Counted from the stretch's first letter, positions 1-14,310 are shown. The stretch: 41,287 nt of DNA from Cellulomonas triticagri (GCF_003696205.1 NZ_RFFI01000022.1:1-41287); one strand, 5' to 3'. Numbers and translations are program-made. Notes: generated from the letters alone by a model not told the origin.

Positions 1-672
1 CCCGACCTGCTCGACCTGCGCGCGGGTCGCCCCCGGGACGGCGGGCACGGCCGGCGCTGCGGAGTCGTCCGCGGCCGCGGGGCCGCCGGCACCGGTCGCC
101 TCGGAGGCGGGCGCGCCCGAGCCGGGCTCCCGACCGGACGCCGCGCCTGAGCCGGTGTCCCCTCCGTCGACGGCGCCCCGGGCACCCGCGGCGGGCACCT
201 CTCCCTCCGTGCGGGCGTGCCGGGGCGGCAGCGCGAGGCGCAGCACGTCGGCGAACGTCCCCGCGTACCGGTCCGCCACGGCGCGTGCGAGCCGCGCCAC
301 CGCCGGGGTGAGCACCGGCTCGGGCGACACGACCCGCCGCAGCGGGACGAGGGCGCCGTCGTGCTCCGCCTCGGCGAGCCGGTCGAGCACGTACCCGTCG
401 ACGTCCTGCGACCCGAACCGCACCTTGACCCGGGCGCCGGGCACCGCGGTCGCGGCGAGCTTCGCCGGGACCAGGTACTCGAACGGCCGGTCCAGGTGCG
501 GGGGCGACAGCTCGACGGCGACCCGGGCGACCGGCAGGTCCGCCGCGGGCTCGACGTCCACGTCCCGAGCCCGGGCGCGCCGACGGGGCCGGGCGGGCGC
601 GTCGAGGTCGAGCAGCGTCGGCTGCTCCGGCGTCCCCGCCGCCTCGCCCGATCCCGTGGTGCCGGTCGTCAC
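1..672 (-). CDS. priA: Primosomal protein N' PriA (N-terminal part, runs off window)
   Basis: PriA is the replication-restart protein that recognises stalled forks. Only the first 224 codons are present. After about 50 Arg/Ala/Pro-rich residues, the DNA-binding N-terminal domain is visible: VARVAVEL, HLDRPFEYLVP, PGARVKVRFG, then GYVLDRLAE and ADRYAGTFADVLRLALPPRHAR. From about residue 150 the frame enters a Gly/Ala/Glu/Pro-rich disordered stretch that reaches the window edge. The GTG start at 672 lies 17 nt after the metK stop, with a GCGAGG-type ribosome site upstream, so it is probably cotranscribed with metK, as in other actinobacteria. The helicase part cannot be seen; many actinobacterial PriA proteins are thought to lack an active helicase, but that cannot be tested here. 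Confidence 0.88.
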   Translation of the reverse strand, partial: MTTGTTGSGEAAGTPEQPTLLDLDAPARPRRRARARDVDVEPAADLPVARVAVELSPPHLDRPFEYLVPAKLAATAVPGARVKVRFGSQDVDGYVLDRLAEAEHDGALVPLRRVVSPEPVLTPAVARLARAVADRYAGTFADVLRLALPPRHARTEGEVPAAGARGAVDGGDTGSGAASGREPGSGAPASEATGAGGPAAADDSAAPAVPAVPGATRAQVEQVG

Positions 673-689
673 CCCGTCCGCGACCTCGC

Positions 690-1898
690 TCAGGCGAGCG
701 CGGCGCGCAGCGCCTCGACGCGGTCGGTGCGCTCCCAGGTGAAGTCGGCGACCTCGCGACCGAAGTGCCCGTACGCGGCGGTCTGCCGGTAGATGGGGCG
801 CAGCAGGTCGAGGTCGCGGATGATCGCCGCGGGGCGGAGGTCGAACACCTCGCGGATCGCGGCGGTCAGCCGGTCGACCGGGACGGTCTCCGTGCCGAAC
901 GTCTCGACGTACAGGCCCACGGGGTGCGCCTTGCCGATCGCGTACGCGACCTGGACCTCGCAGCGGCGGGCGAGGCCCGCGGCGACGACGTTCTTGGCGA
1001 CCCAGCGCATCGCGTACGCGGCCGAGCGGTCGACCTTCGACGGGTCCTTGCCGGAGAACGCGCCGCCGCCGTGCCGGGCCATGCCGCCGTAGGTGTCGAC
1101 GATGATCTTGCGCCCCGTGAGGCCCGCGTCGCCCTGCGGACCGCCGACGACGAACTGCCCGGTCGGGTTGACCAGCAGGCGGTAGTCGCTGGTGTCGATG
1201 TCCAGGCCCGCCTCGGCGAGGACGGGCTCGACGACGTGCTCGCGGATCGCGGGCGCGAGGTCGGTCTCCAGGTTCAGGCCCGGGCCGTGCTGGGTGGACA
1301 GCACGACGGTGTCGAGGCGCACGGCGCGGTCGCCGTCGTAGGCCACCGTGACCTGGGTCTTGCCGTCGGGGCGCAGGTCGGGGACCACGCCCTCCTTGCG
1401 CACCTGCGCGAGGCGCTCGGCGAGGCGGTGCGACAGCCAGATCGGCAGCGGCAGCAGGCTCTCGGTGTCGTCGGAGGCGTAGCCGAACATCAGGCCCTGG
1501 TCGCCCGCGCCCTGCAGGTCGAGCGGGTCGTGGTCCGCCGCGTCCTGGCGGGACTCCCACGCCTTGTCGACGCCCTGCGCGATGTCGGGCGACTGCTGCC
1601 CGATGGACACCGACACACCGCAGGAGTCGCCGTCGAAGCCGATCTCCGAGGAGGTGTAGCCGATGCCGCGGACGACCTGGCGCACGATCTGCGGGATCTC
1701 GACGTACGCGCTCGTCGTGACCTCGCCCGCGACGTGCACGAGGCCCGTCGTGACCATGGACTCGACCGCCACGCGCGCGCTCGGGTCCTGCTCGAGGATC
1801 GCGTCGAGGATGGCGTCGGAGATCTGGTCGCAGATCTTGTCCGGGTGGCCCTCGGTCACGGACTCGGACGTGAACAGGCGCAAACCAGCAGAAGACAT
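690..1898 (-). CDS. metK: S-adenosylmethionine synthase
   Basis: MetK makes S-adenosylmethionine from methionine and ATP in the cytoplasm. Family signatures are complete: [18 protein letters not shown] near the N terminus, [12 protein letters not shown] in the middle, and [19 protein letters not shown] with the P-loop-like glycine cluster. The protein is 402 aa, normal for the family. I chose the ATG at 1898 (MSSAGLRLF) over an in-frame GTG two codons upstream. No Shine-Dalgarno sequence precedes it, but a TANNNT hexamer ends 6 nt before the ATG, which suggests an additional leaderless transcript (see promoter entry). It lies 26 nt downstream of coaBC and 17 nt upstream of priA. Confidence 0.97.
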   Translation of the reverse strand: MSSAGLRLFTSESVTEGHPDKICDQISDAILDAILEQDPSARVAVESMVTTGLVHVAGEVTTSAYVEIPQIVRQVVRGIGYTSSEIGFDGDSCGVSVSIGQQSPDIAQGVDKAWESRQDAADHDPLDLQGAGDQGLMFGYASDDTESLLPLPIWLSHRLAERLAQVRKEGVVPDLRPDGKTQVTVAYDGDRAVRLDTVVLSTQHGPGLNLETDLAPAIREHVVEPVLAEAGLDIDTSDYRLLVNPTGQFVVGGPQGDAGLTGRKIIVDTYGGMARHGGGAFSGKDPSKVDRSAAYAMRWVAKNVVAAGLARRCEVQVAYAIGKAHPVGLYVETFGTETVPVDRLTAAIREVFDLRPAAIIRDLDLLRPIYRQTAAYGHFGREVADFTWERTDRVEALRAALA

Positions 1899-1909
1899 GC
1901 GCACAGGTT
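1899..1909 (-). promoter_or_regulatory. Possible leaderless -10 element of metK
   Basis: On the minus strand TAACCT (plus 1904-1909) is followed by six bases and then the metK ATG at 1898, so transcription would begin at or next to the A of the ATG. TANNNT six to seven bases before a start codon without a Shine-Dalgarno is the usual layout of leaderless actinobacterial genes. No convincing -35 hexamer is visible. Confidence 0.35.
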
Positions 1910-1924
1910 ACTGGGCGCGCGGGC

Positions 1925-3148
1925 TCACCGGTGCAGCCGGGACACGACCGCGTCCCAGAGACCGTCCGCGACGGCGTCCTTGCTGCCCTCGACGGACGCG
2001 ACGACCTCGCCCGCCGCGTCGAGGACGGTCACGGCGTTGCCCTCGGTGCCGAAGCCCTGGCCGCCGCCGACCGCGTTCACCGCGAGCAGGTCGGCGCCCT
2101 TGCGACGGGCCTTCGCGCGTCCGTGGTGCAGGACGTCGCCGTCCGCGTCGCCGGTCTCGGCGGCGAAGCCGACGACGACCTGCCGCCCGCCGTCGGTGCG
2201 CGCGGGCTCGGCGACGAGCCCGGCGAGGACGTCCGGGTTCTGCACCAGCGCGAGCGGCGGCGCGCTGCCGTCCGCCTGCTTCTTGATCTTGTGCGCCGCG
2301 TCGGCGGCGGGCCGGAAGTCCGCGACGGCGGCGGCCATCACCACCACGTCCGCGTCCGCCGCGGCGGCGCGCACGGCGTCGGCGAGCTCGGCGGTCGTCT
2401 CCACGGGCACGACCCGGACGCCCGCCGGGGGCCGCACCGTGAGGTTCGCGGCGACCAGCGTGACGTCGGCGCCCCGGGCGAGGGCCGTGCGCGCGAGCGC
2501 GACGCCCTGCCGGCCCGAGGACCGGTTGCCGAGGAACCGGACGGGGTCCAGCGGCTCGCGCGTCCCGCCCGCGGACACGACCACGCGTCGCCCGACCAGG
2601 TCGCGGGTGCGGGGCTTGCCCTCCGCGTCGACCAGGGCGAGCGCGGCCGCCGCGACGGCGTCGGGCTCGGGCAGCCGCCCCGGGCCGCTGTCCGCGCCGG
2701 TCAGCCGCCCCGAGTCGGGGTCGAGCACGTGCACGCCCCGCTCACGCAGGGTGGCGACGTTCGCGCGGGTCGCCGGGTGCTGCCACATCTCCGTGTGCAT
2801 CGCCGGGGCCATGAGCACCGGGCACGTGGCGGTGAGCAGCGTCGCCGCGAGCAGGTCGTCCGCCCGCCCCGACGCGGCCCGCGCGAGCAGGTCCGCGGTC
2901 GCGGGGGCGACGACCACGAGGTCCGCCTCGCGGCCGAGCCGCACGTGCGCGACCTCGGGGACGTCCTCGAACACCTCGGGCGTCACCGGGTGACCCGACA
3001 GGGCCTCCCAGGTGGCGCGCCCGACGAACTCCAGCGCCGCGCGGGTGGGCACGACGCGGACGTCGTGCCCCGCCTCGGACAGCAGCCGCAGGACGTGCGC
3101 GGCCTTGTAGGCGGCGATGCCGCCCGCCACGCCGAGGACGATGCGCAC
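1925..3148 (-). CDS. coaBC: Bifunctional phosphopantothenoylcysteine decarboxylase / phosphopantothenate-cysteine ligase
   Basis: CoaBC performs two consecutive steps of coenzyme A synthesis: ligation of cysteine to 4'-phosphopantothenate, then decarboxylation to 4'-phosphopantetheine. The 407-aa protein has the N-terminal flavoprotein CoaC domain (VAGGIAAYKAAHVLRLL near residue 10; MAPAMHTEMWQHPA near 115) and the C-terminal CoaB ligase domain (VSAGGTREPLDPVRFLGNRS near 190; MAAAVADFRP; HKIKK). The GTG start at 3148 lies 19 nt after the rpoZ stop. Gene order gmk-rpoZ-coaBC-metK is the standard actinobacterial arrangement and suggests one transcript. Confidence 0.96.
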   Translation of the reverse strand: MRIVLGVAGGIAAYKAAHVLRLLSEAGHDVRVVPTRAALEFVGRATWEALSGHPVTPEVFEDVPEVAHVRLGREADLVVVAPATADLLARAASGRADDLLAATLLTATCPVLMAPAMHTEMWQHPATRANVATLRERGVHVLDPDSGRLTGADSGPGRLPEPDAVAAAALALVDAEGKPRTRDLVGRRVVVSAGGTREPLDPVRFLGNRSSGRQGVALARTALARGADVTLVAANLTVRPPAGVRVVPVETTAELADAVRAAAADADVVVMAAAVADFRPAADAAHKIKKQADGSAPPLALVQNPDVLAGLVAEPARTDGGRQVVVGFAAETGDADGDVLHHGRAKARRKGADLLAVNAVGGGQGFGTEGNAVTVLDAAGEVVASVEGSKDAVADGLWDAVVSRLHR

Positions 3149-3167
3149 GGCAGCCGGGGTCCGGGGC

Positions 3168-3434
3168 TCAGGCCTCGTCGGTCGCGGTGACCGTCAGCAG
3201 GCCCGCGTCGATCTCGCGCATCGCGATGGACAGCGGCTTCTCCTGCGGGCGGGTCTCCACCAGCGGGCCGACGTACTCGAGCAGGCCCTCGTTGAGCTGC
3301 GAGTAGTACGCGTTGATCTGGCGGGCACGCTTGGCCGAGTAGATGACGAGCGCGTACTTCGAGTCCGCGCGCTCCAGCAGGCGGTCGATCGGCGGGTCGG
3401 TGATGCCGATGGGCTCGGCGACGGTTCCGGACAC
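3168..3434 (-). CDS. rpoZ: RNA polymerase omega subunit
   Basis: Omega helps fold and stabilise the beta' subunit of RNA polymerase. The 88-aa product contains [19 protein letters not shown], the omega core ([13 protein letters not shown]), and [18 protein letters not shown], typical of actinobacterial omega. A longer open frame exists upstream, but the GTG at 3434 is preferred: GGGGAG lies 5 nt before it and family homology begins just after it. It sits 35 nt after gmk and 19 nt before coaBC. Confidence 0.95.
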   Translation of the reverse strand: MSGTVAEPIGITDPPIDRLLERADSKYALVIYSAKRARQINAYYSQLNEGLLEYVGPLVETRPQEKPLSIAMREIDAGLLTVTATDEA

Positions 3435-3469
3435 GGTGACTCCCCGGGTCGAAGGTGGTGGGCTACCCG

Positions 3470-4045
3470 TCAGTCTACCGCGACGGGCAGGCCCATCAGC
3501 GAGACCAGCTCGTCCGTGGCGCGGCGGACCTCGTCGTTGACCACGACGTGGTCGAACTCCGACTCCGCGGCCATCTCGACCTCGGCCGTCGCGAGGCGGC
3601 GCGCGCGCTCCTCGGCGTCCTCGGTGCCGCGCCCGACGAGGCGCCGGACGAGCTCGTCCATCGACGGCGGGGCGAGGAACACGAACTGCGCGTCCGGCAT
3701 GGTCTGCCGGACCTGCCGGGCGCCCTGCAGGTCGATCTCCAGCAGGGCCGGCTCCCCGGCGGCCAGTCGCTCCTCGACCGGCCGCCGGAGCGTCCCGTAC
3801 CTGTTGCGCCCGTGCACGACGGCCCACTCCAGCAGCTCGCCCTCGGCCGCCATGCGGTCGAAGTCCTCGGGCTGGACGAAGTGGTAGTGCACCCCGTCGA
3901 CCTCACCGGGTCGCGGGGCGCGCGTGGTGGCGGACACGGACAGCCAGACCTGCGGGTACCGGGCCCGCAGGTCGGCGGACACGGTGCCCTTCCCGACGGC
4001 GGTCGGTCCGGCGAGGACGGTCAACCGGGCGCGCGGCGTCGTCAT
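3470..4045 (-). CDS. gmk: Guanylate kinase
   Basis: Guanylate kinase phosphorylates GMP to GDP with ATP. The 191-aa protein carries the P-loop GPTAVGKGT near residue 13, the GMP-binding stretch [20 protein letters not shown], and [15 protein letters not shown]. The ATG at 4045 is preceded by AGGAGC about 11 nt upstream. It lies 64 nt downstream of mihF and upstream of rpoZ, the usual actinobacterial neighbourhood. Confidence 0.97.
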   Translation of the reverse strand: MTTPRARLTVLAGPTAVGKGTVSADLRARYPQVWLSVSATTRAPRPGEVDGVHYHFVQPEDFDRMAAEGELLEWAVVHGRNRYGTLRRPVEERLAAGEPALLEIDLQGARQVRQTMPDAQFVFLAPPSMDELVRRLVGRGTEDAEERARRLATAEVEMAAESEFDHVVVNDEVRRATDELVSLMGLPVAVD

Positions 4046-4109
4046 GCGGTCTGGTGCTCCTGCGGTCGTGCGGCCCTCTCAGGGGCCGGGATCGGGTCCG
4101 GCGCCCGGT

Positions 4110-4421
4110 TCACCCGAACCGGTCGACGAGCGCCTTCACCTGGTGCGGGCCGAGGCCGCGCACCCGGCGGGTCTCCGAGATGCCGATCTCGGAGATGATC
4201 TGGCGCGCCTTGACCTTACCCACTCCCGGGAGCGACTCGAGCAGGGCGAGCACCTTGAGCTTGCCGATCGTCTCGTCCTTCTGGCCCTGGGAGATCACCT
4301 CGGACAGGGTGCCCTGCGAGTACTTCAGCCGGTTCTTGACCTCGGCTCGCGCCTGCCGCGCGGCGGCGGCCTTCTCGAGCGCCGCTGCGCGCTGCTCGGG
4401 GGTGAGAGTCGGAAGTGCCAC
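4110..4421 (-). CDS. mihF: Integration host factor, actinobacterial type (mIHF)
   Basis: mIHF is a small nucleoid-associated protein restricted to actinobacteria; it bends DNA and is unrelated in fold to the proteobacterial IHF heterodimer. The 103-aa sequence begins VALPTLTPEQRAAALEKAAA and continues with LLESLPGVGKVKARQI, a helix-hairpin-helix-like DNA-binding segment, and RRVRGLGPHQVKALVDRFG. The GTG at 4421 is chosen over one three codons upstream because AGAAGG lies 8 nt before it and known homologues start with VALP. It follows a 281-nt intergenic region and precedes gmk, so it probably heads the mihF-gmk-rpoZ-coaBC unit. Confidence 0.96.
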   Translation of the reverse strand: MALPTLTPEQRAAALEKAAAARQARAEVKNRLKYSQGTLSEVISQGQKDETIGKLKVLALLESLPGVGKVKARQIISEIGISETRRVRGLGPHQVKALVDRFG

Positions 4422-4501
4422 GTGAGTCACCTTCTCATCACTGTCAGGAGGCAGGGACATGGAACTGCGTTGCCGTCCCCGTCCGGTGCGACGTCGCGCC
4501 G

Positions 4502-4526
4502 CTCGGGGATGGCTCCATCTCCCGAG
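4502..4526. repeat. Inverted repeat upstream of mihF
   Basis: Arms CTCGGGGATGG and CCATCTCCCGAG pair over 11 bp with a single bulged base and only two bases between them. The very short spacer fits a DNA operator better than an RNA hairpin. It lies 81-105 nt upstream of the mihF start, so a regulator binding site is possible; the identity is unknown. Confidence 0.4.
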
Positions 4527-4636
4527 GATGGCACGGGATCGCGTTCCCGGCACGTTCCCACAGCGTGTCGCGCCTGTGCGTCCCCCACGGCCCCGCGCAG
4601 GCGCCGCGACGGGGCGCCCGGATCGTCCCGGAACGT

Positions 4637-4689
4637 CCCCTTGTGCGGACCGCCTCGGGGCGCCACCGGGGCGGTCCCTCGGCAAGGGG
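4637..4689 (-). terminator. Composite hairpin downstream of pyrF
   Basis: Nested inverted repeats: outer arms CCCCTTG (4637-4643) and CAAGGGG (4683-4689), inner arms GGACCGCC (4647-4654) and GGCGGTCC (4670-4677). The structure begins 14 nt after the pyrF stop. There is no T-tract, common for GC-rich actinobacterial terminators, so it is called a terminator by position and stem strength. Confidence 0.6.
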
Positions 4690-4702
4690 AAGGGAGCACG
4701 AC

Positions 4703-5556
4703 TCAGCGCAGCGCGGCGCCCGCCTCGTCGGCGGCCCGGCGGGCCGCGTCGCGCAGGGCGCCCACGTCCGGCCCGGCACCCAGGACGCCGCGCGACGAGG
4801 AGGCCAGCACGGCCCGCCGGGCGTCGCCGAACACGGCGGCGAGCTCGGCCGCCCCCGCGCCCTGCGCGCCGACACCGGGGGCGAGCAGCGGTCCGCGCAC
4901 GGCGGAGAGGTCCACGCCGAGCCGGGTGGCGGCGTCGCCGATGGTGGCGCCGACCACCAGCCCGATCGAGCCGAGGTCACCCCCGGTCGTCGCGAGCTCG
5001 GCGGCGTTCGACGCCCCGGCAGCACGCGCGACGCGGTCGGCGACGGCGACGCCCTCGGCGTCCCGGGCGTGCTGCACCTCGCGGCCCTCGGGGTTGGAGG
5101 TCAGGGCGAGCACGAACAGCCCGCGCCCGGTCGCCAGCGCGGCCTCCACGGCCGGGGCCAGCGAACCCGACCCGAGGTACGGCGACACGGTGAGCGCGTC
5201 CCCCGCGAGCGGGGAGCCATCGCGCAGGTAGGCGTCGGCGTAGCCGCCCATGGTCGAGCCGATGTCGCCGCGCTTGGCGTCGACCACCACGAGCGTCTCG
5301 GTGTCCCGGCCCGCCGCGACGACCTCCTCCAGCACCGCGACCCCGGCGGACCCGTGGCGCTCGAAGAACGCCGACTGCGGCTTGACGGCGGCGACCTGCC
5401 CGCCGACCGCCTCCAGGACGGTCAGCGCGAAGGTGCGCACGCCCGCGGCGGTGTCCGGCAGCCCCCACGCGTCCAGCAGCGAGGCGTGGGGGTCGATGCC
5501 GACGCACAGCGGGCCGTGCGCGGACATCGCGTCGGCGAGCCGCGCCCCGAAGGGCC

Positions 5557-5560
<4 letters not shown>
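4703..5560 (-). CDS. pyrF: Orotidine 5'-phosphate decarboxylase (type 2)
   Basis: PyrF decarboxylates OMP to UMP, the last step of de novo pyrimidine synthesis. The 285-aa protein has the type 2 (PyrF_2) layout: [17 protein letters not shown] near residue 20, [15 protein letters not shown], and the catalytic [13 protein letters not shown] with its Asp-Lys-Asp set. Late signatures include LALTSNPEG and GLVVGATI. The GTG start at 5560 overlaps the carB stop by 4 nt (GTGA), so translation is probably coupled. It is the final gene of the pyr operon, followed by a strong hairpin. Confidence 0.95.
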
Positions 5561-8906
<3,346 letters not shown>

Positions 8907-8907
<1 letters not shown>

Positions 8908-10133
8908 CAGGCGCCCTTCACGGTGGAGGTGACGTCGGTGGCCTGACCCGCGGCAGCAGCGCCCTGCTCGGGCGCGCGCATGAGGTCGAGGAACCGATCG
9001 AAGAGGTAGGCGGCGTCGTGCGGGCCCGCGGCGGCCTCGGGGTGGTACTGCACCGAGAAGGCCGGCAGGTCGAGGGCGGCGAGGCCCTCCACGACGTCGT
9101 CGTTGAGGTCGACGTGCGAGACGGTGACGCGGCCGTACCGCCCGCCGTCGTGCGGGGCGGTGGCGACCTCGTCGAGCGGCGCGTCCACGGCGAACCCGTG
9201 GTTGTGCGCGGTGATCTCCACCTTGCCCGTCGCCCGGTCCAGCACCGGCTGGTTCACGCCGCGGTGCCCGTAGCCGAGCTTGTACGTGCCGAAGCCCAGG
9301 GCGCGCCCGAGCAGCTGGTTGCCGTAGCAGATGCCGAAGAACGGGATCCGCCGGTCCAGCACCGCGCGCAGCAGCTCGACCTCGTGGGTCGCCGCCGACG
9401 GGTCGCCGGGGCCGTTGGAGAAGAACACGCCGTCCGGCGCGACCGCGAGGACGTCCTCGATGGTCGACATCGCGGGCAGCACGTGCACCTCGATGCCGCG
9501 CTCCGCCATCCGGTGCGGGGTCATGGCCTTGATCCCGAGGTCCAGGGCGGCCACGCGGGCGACCGGCCGGTCGAGCGGCGCGCCCGCCGCGTCGACGGCA
9601 CCCACGACATAAGGCACGTCCGTCGAGACCTCGCCCGCGAGGTCCGCACCCGACATGCCCGGCTGGGACCGCACCTCGGCGACCAGGTCCTCGACCGGAC
9701 GCGCGCGCCCGGCGGCGTCGCGCAGCGCGTCCCCGGAGACGATCGCGGCGCGCATCACGCCGCGCTCGCGCAGGTGCCGGGTCAGCGCCCGGGTGTCGAT
9801 GCCGGAGATGCCGACCACGCCCTGCGCCGCGAGCTCCTCGTCCAGGGTGCGGGCGCTGCGCCAGTTCGACGCGCGGCGCGCGGGGTCCCGCACGACGTAC
9901 CCGGACACCCAGATGCGACCCGACTCGGGGTCCTCGTCGTTGACGCCGGTGTTGCCGATGTGCGGCGCCGTCATCACGACGATCTGGCGGTGGTAGCTGG
10001 GGTCGGTCAGCGTCTCCTGGTAGCCGGTCATCCCGGTGTTGAAGACGATCTCGCCGCCCGTCGTGCCGGTGGCCCCGTAGGCCTCGCCGGCGAACGTCCG
10101 CCCGTCCTCCAGGACCAGCAGTGCGTCCGTCAT
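8907..10133 (-). CDS. carA: Carbamoyl-phosphate synthase small subunit (glutaminase)
   Basis: CarA hydrolyses glutamine and channels ammonia to CarB. The 408-aa protein has the N-terminal CPSase small-chain domain ([34 protein letters not shown]) and a C-terminal class I glutamine amidotransferase domain. The nucleophile elbow is [12 protein letters not shown] and the His-Glu pair is in [23 protein letters not shown] is also present. Its start overlaps the preceding membrane-protein gene by 4 nt (ATGA) and its stop overlaps carB by 1 nt. Confidence 0.97.
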
Positions 10134-10672
10134 GAGCTCTCCTCCGACCCGCTCGCGGCGGGTGTCGATCCGATCAGTTCCTGGGTGGCCGCGCGCAGCT
10201 CCTCCCCCTGGCGGGGGTGCCGCAGGCGCAGGCCGGTGTCGAGGCCGCGCGGGTCCTCGGCGGGCGCGGGGACCCAGGTCAGCACGACCAGCCCCTCGCC
10301 GCCGACGACCTTGCCGGCCATGCCGCCGGACATCCCGACCGCGCGCAGCGCCGCGCGCGGGACGAAGACGTCCGGCGCCCCTCGTCGTCGCAGTACCACG
10401 CCCGCGTCGCGCACCTGCACGGTCGCGGCCGAGCGCACGCCGAGCCCGTGGGCCCCGACGCGGTCCAGCCAGTCGCCGGCGCGCGTGGTCGAGACGTAGG
10501 TCGCCGGGACCTCCTCGGTGCGCGCGGCACCGAGGGCGTCCTCGTCCGGCACCGCGGGCGGGGCCGGGACCGGGCTGGCACCGCGCTGCAGGCGACGCCA
10601 GCCGCGCGCCATGCCGAGCAGCAGCGCCGCGCCGAGCACGACGAGGATCGTGACGGACAGCCAGGGCGGCAT
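10130..10672 (-). CDS. Membrane protein of the pyr operon (Rv1382-like)
   Basis: A 180-aa protein encoded between pyrC and carA, the position held in mycobacteria by Rv1382, an uncharacterised membrane protein. One transmembrane helix is visible at residues 4-22 ([19 protein letters not shown]). It is followed by an Ala/Pro-rich linker and a beta-rich soluble domain ([43 protein letters not shown]) that resembles a bacterial PH-like fold. The start ATG overlaps the pyrC stop by 1 nt and the stop overlaps carA by 4 nt, so it is locked into the operon's translational chain. Function is unknown; a link to pyrimidine synthesis is suggested only by context. Confidence 0.88.
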   Translation of the reverse strand: MPPWLSVTILVVLGAALLLGMARGWRRLQRGASPVPAPPAVPDEDALGAARTEEVPATYVSTTRAGDWLDRVGAHGLGVRSAATVQVRDAGVVLRRRGAPDVFVPRAALRAVGMSGGMAGKVVGGEGLVVLTWVPAPAEDPRGLDTGLRLRHPRQGEELRAATQELIGSTPAASGSEESS

Positions 10673-12032
10673 CAGGGGGTCACCCGACCCGCCGCGCGCG
10701 GCGTGCCGCCCGCCGTCGAGGACCGGTCGTCCTGCGGGACGCCGTCCAGCACCGTCGCGCGCCCGCGCAGGAACGTCGCGACCACCCGGCCGGGCAGCTC
10801 GCGCCCGCGCATCGGGGAGTTGGTGGAGGCCGTGGCCTGCTCCTCCGGGACCACCACGCGGCGCGCGTCCGGGTCGACCAGCACCAGGTTGGCGGGCTCC
10901 CCCACCGCGATGGCGCGGCCCTGGCCGTCGAGGCGACCGATCCGGGCCGGGTTCTCGGACAGCACCCGGGCGACGTCCGCCCAGGTCATCCGGCCCGTGT
11001 CCACCATCGTCTGCTGCACGACCGACAGCGCGGTCTCCAGGCCGGTCATGCCGAACGCGGCCGCCGCCCACTCGCAGTCCTTGTCCTCGCGGGTGTGCGG
11101 GGCGTGGTCCGTCGCGACGATGTCGATCGTCCCGTCCGCGAGGCCCTCGCGGACCGCGTCCACGTCGGCCTGGGTGCGCAGCGGCGGGTTCACCTTGAAC
11201 ACCGGGTCGTACCCGCGCGCCTCCTCGTCCGTGAGGACCAGGTGGTGCGGGGTGACCTCGGCCGTCACGTCGATGCCGCGGGACTTCGCCCACCGCACGA
11301 TCTCGACCGACCCCGCCGTGGACAGGTGGCAGACGTGCAGGCGCGCGCCCACGTGCTCGGCGAGCAGCACGTCGCGGGCGATGATCGCCTCCTCGGCGAC
11401 CGCGGGCCAGCCCGCCAGGCCGATCTCCGCCGAGACGACGCCCTCGTGCATCTGCGCGCCCTCGGTGAGCCGCGGCTCCTGCGCGTGCTGCGCCACCACG
11501 CCGTCGAACGCCTTCGTGTACTCCAGCGCGCGGCGCATCAGCACCGGGTCGTGCACGCACTTGCCGTCGTCGCTGAACACCCGTACGCGCGCCGCCGAGT
11601 CGGCCATCGCGCCGAGCTCGGCGAGGTGCTGGCCCTCCAGGCCCACGCTGACCGCGCCGACCGGGTGCACGTCCGTCCAGCCCGCCTCGCGGCCGATCCG
11701 CCACACCTGCTCGACGACACCCGCGGTGTCCTGCGTCGGCGTCGTGTTGGCCATGGCGTGCACGGCGGTGAACCCGCCGACCGCCGCCGCGCGGGTGCCG
11801 GACACGATCGTCTCGGCGTCCTCGCGGCCCGGCTCGCGCAGGTGGGTGTGCAGGTCGACCAGGCCGGGCAGCAGCACCATCCCGGTCGCGTCGATCACGT
11901 GCAGGTCGTCCGGGGCGTTCTCCGCCGCGTCGCCCGCACCCGCGCCGATCGCGGCGACCAGGCCGCCCGCCACGAGCACGTCGGTGCGGTCGCCGCCCAG
12001 GGGGGCGACGTCCTTGAGCAGGTACTGCGTCG

Positions 12033-12036
<4 letters not shown>
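10672..12036 (-). CDS. pyrC: Dihydroorotase
   Basis: PyrC cyclises N-carbamoyl-aspartate to dihydroorotate. The 454-aa protein belongs to the amidohydrolase superfamily: metal-binding [18 protein letters not shown] near residue 60, [29 protein letters not shown], and [17 protein letters not shown] with the catalytic Asp. The C-terminal 25 residues are poorly conserved. ATG at 12036 overlaps the pyrB stop by 4 nt; the stop overlaps the next gene by 1 nt. Confidence 0.96.
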
Positions 12037-13724
<1,688 letters not shown>

Positions 13725-13749
13725 TTAAAGGAATGCTCGTTCCCCGGCA

Positions 13750-13755
13750 CCCTAC
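13750..13755 (-). promoter_or_regulatory. Candidate -10 element of the pyr operon
   Basis: TAGGGT on the minus strand fits TANNNT and would start transcription about 50 nt before pyrR, leaving just enough leader for the PyrR hairpin. No good -35 hexamer is present, so the call rests on position. Confidence 0.3.
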
Positions 13756-13842
13756 AGGGCGCTGATGGGTGGGGCTCCCCGGCGTCCACGGCCGGAGCGG
13801 TGATCCGCGCCACGCCGGGCGGGGGCGCCGGGCCCGGACGCG

Positions 13843-13877
13843 CGAGAGCCCCCACCCGGGGCGGGCGGGGGCTCTCG
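13843..13877 (-). terminator. Hairpin terminator after nusB
   Basis: Perfect 11-bp arms CGAGAGCCCCC and GGGGGCTCTCG enclose 13 bases, part of which can pair further. It begins 16 nt after the nusB stop and separates efp-nusB from the pyr operon. No T-tract follows on either strand. Confidence 0.7.
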
Positions 13878-13892
13878 GCGCGGCGCGGGGCC

Positions 13893-14309
13893 TCAGGCCA
13901 GGAGCGTCGGCTTCAGGTCGACCAGGCGACCCAGCAGGCCGTTCACGAAGCCCGGCGACTCGTCCGTCGACAGGTCACGGGCCAGCTCGACGGCCTCGTC
14001 CACCGCGACCGCGTCCGGCACGTCGTCGTTGAACAGGATCTCCCACGCGCCGATCCGCAGCAGCTCACGGTCCACCGCGGGCATCCGCTCGATCGTCCAG
14101 CCGTGCGAGTGCGTCGCGATGACCTCGTCGATGCGCGGCCGGTGCGTCTGCACGCCCTCCACGATCTCGACCGAGTACTGCGGCAGCGCCGCCTCGGTGC
14201 CCGGCTGGGCGATCCGGTCGGCGAGCACCGTCATCGGGTCGAGCCGGCGCTGCTCCGCCTCGAAGAGGACGTCGAGGGCCCGCTTGCGGGCCTTGGTACG
14301 GGCACCCAC
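13893..14309 (-). CDS. nusB: Transcription antitermination protein NusB
   Basis: NusB binds boxA RNA with NusE (S10) and supports rRNA antitermination. The 138-aa all-helical protein starts MGARTKARKRALDVLFEAEQR and contains DRELLRIGAWEILF, VAVDEAVELARDLSTDESPG and FVNGLLGRL, which are the family's characteristic stretches. The GTG start at 14309 lies one base after the efp stop (TGA-g-GTG), implying coupling with efp. A hairpin terminator follows. Confidence 0.96.
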   Translation of the reverse strand: MGARTKARKRALDVLFEAEQRRLDPMTVLADRIAQPGTEAALPQYSVEIVEGVQTHRPRIDEVIATHSHGWTIERMPAVDRELLRIGAWEILFNDDVPDAVAVDEAVELARDLSTDESPGFVNGLLGRLVDLKPTLLA

Positions 14310-14310
14310 C

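Larger units (their letters stand above)
4422..4702. other. Intergenic region pyrF-mihF
   Basis: No coding sequence is supported in these 281 bp. The region holds the composite hairpin after pyrF (4637-4689), an imperfect palindrome at 4502-4526, and a short perfect palindrome GCGACGTCGC at 4488-4497. The mihF promoter should lie here, but no clear -10/-35 pair could be assigned. Confidence 0.7.

Noticed and set aside
1899..1924. SAM riboswitch upstream of metK
   Set aside because: Only 26 nt separate coaBC from metK, too short for any known SAM riboswitch.
765..2993. Long plus-strand frame antisense to metK and coaBC
   Set aside because: Composition is that of a shadow frame; both minus-strand genes are certain.
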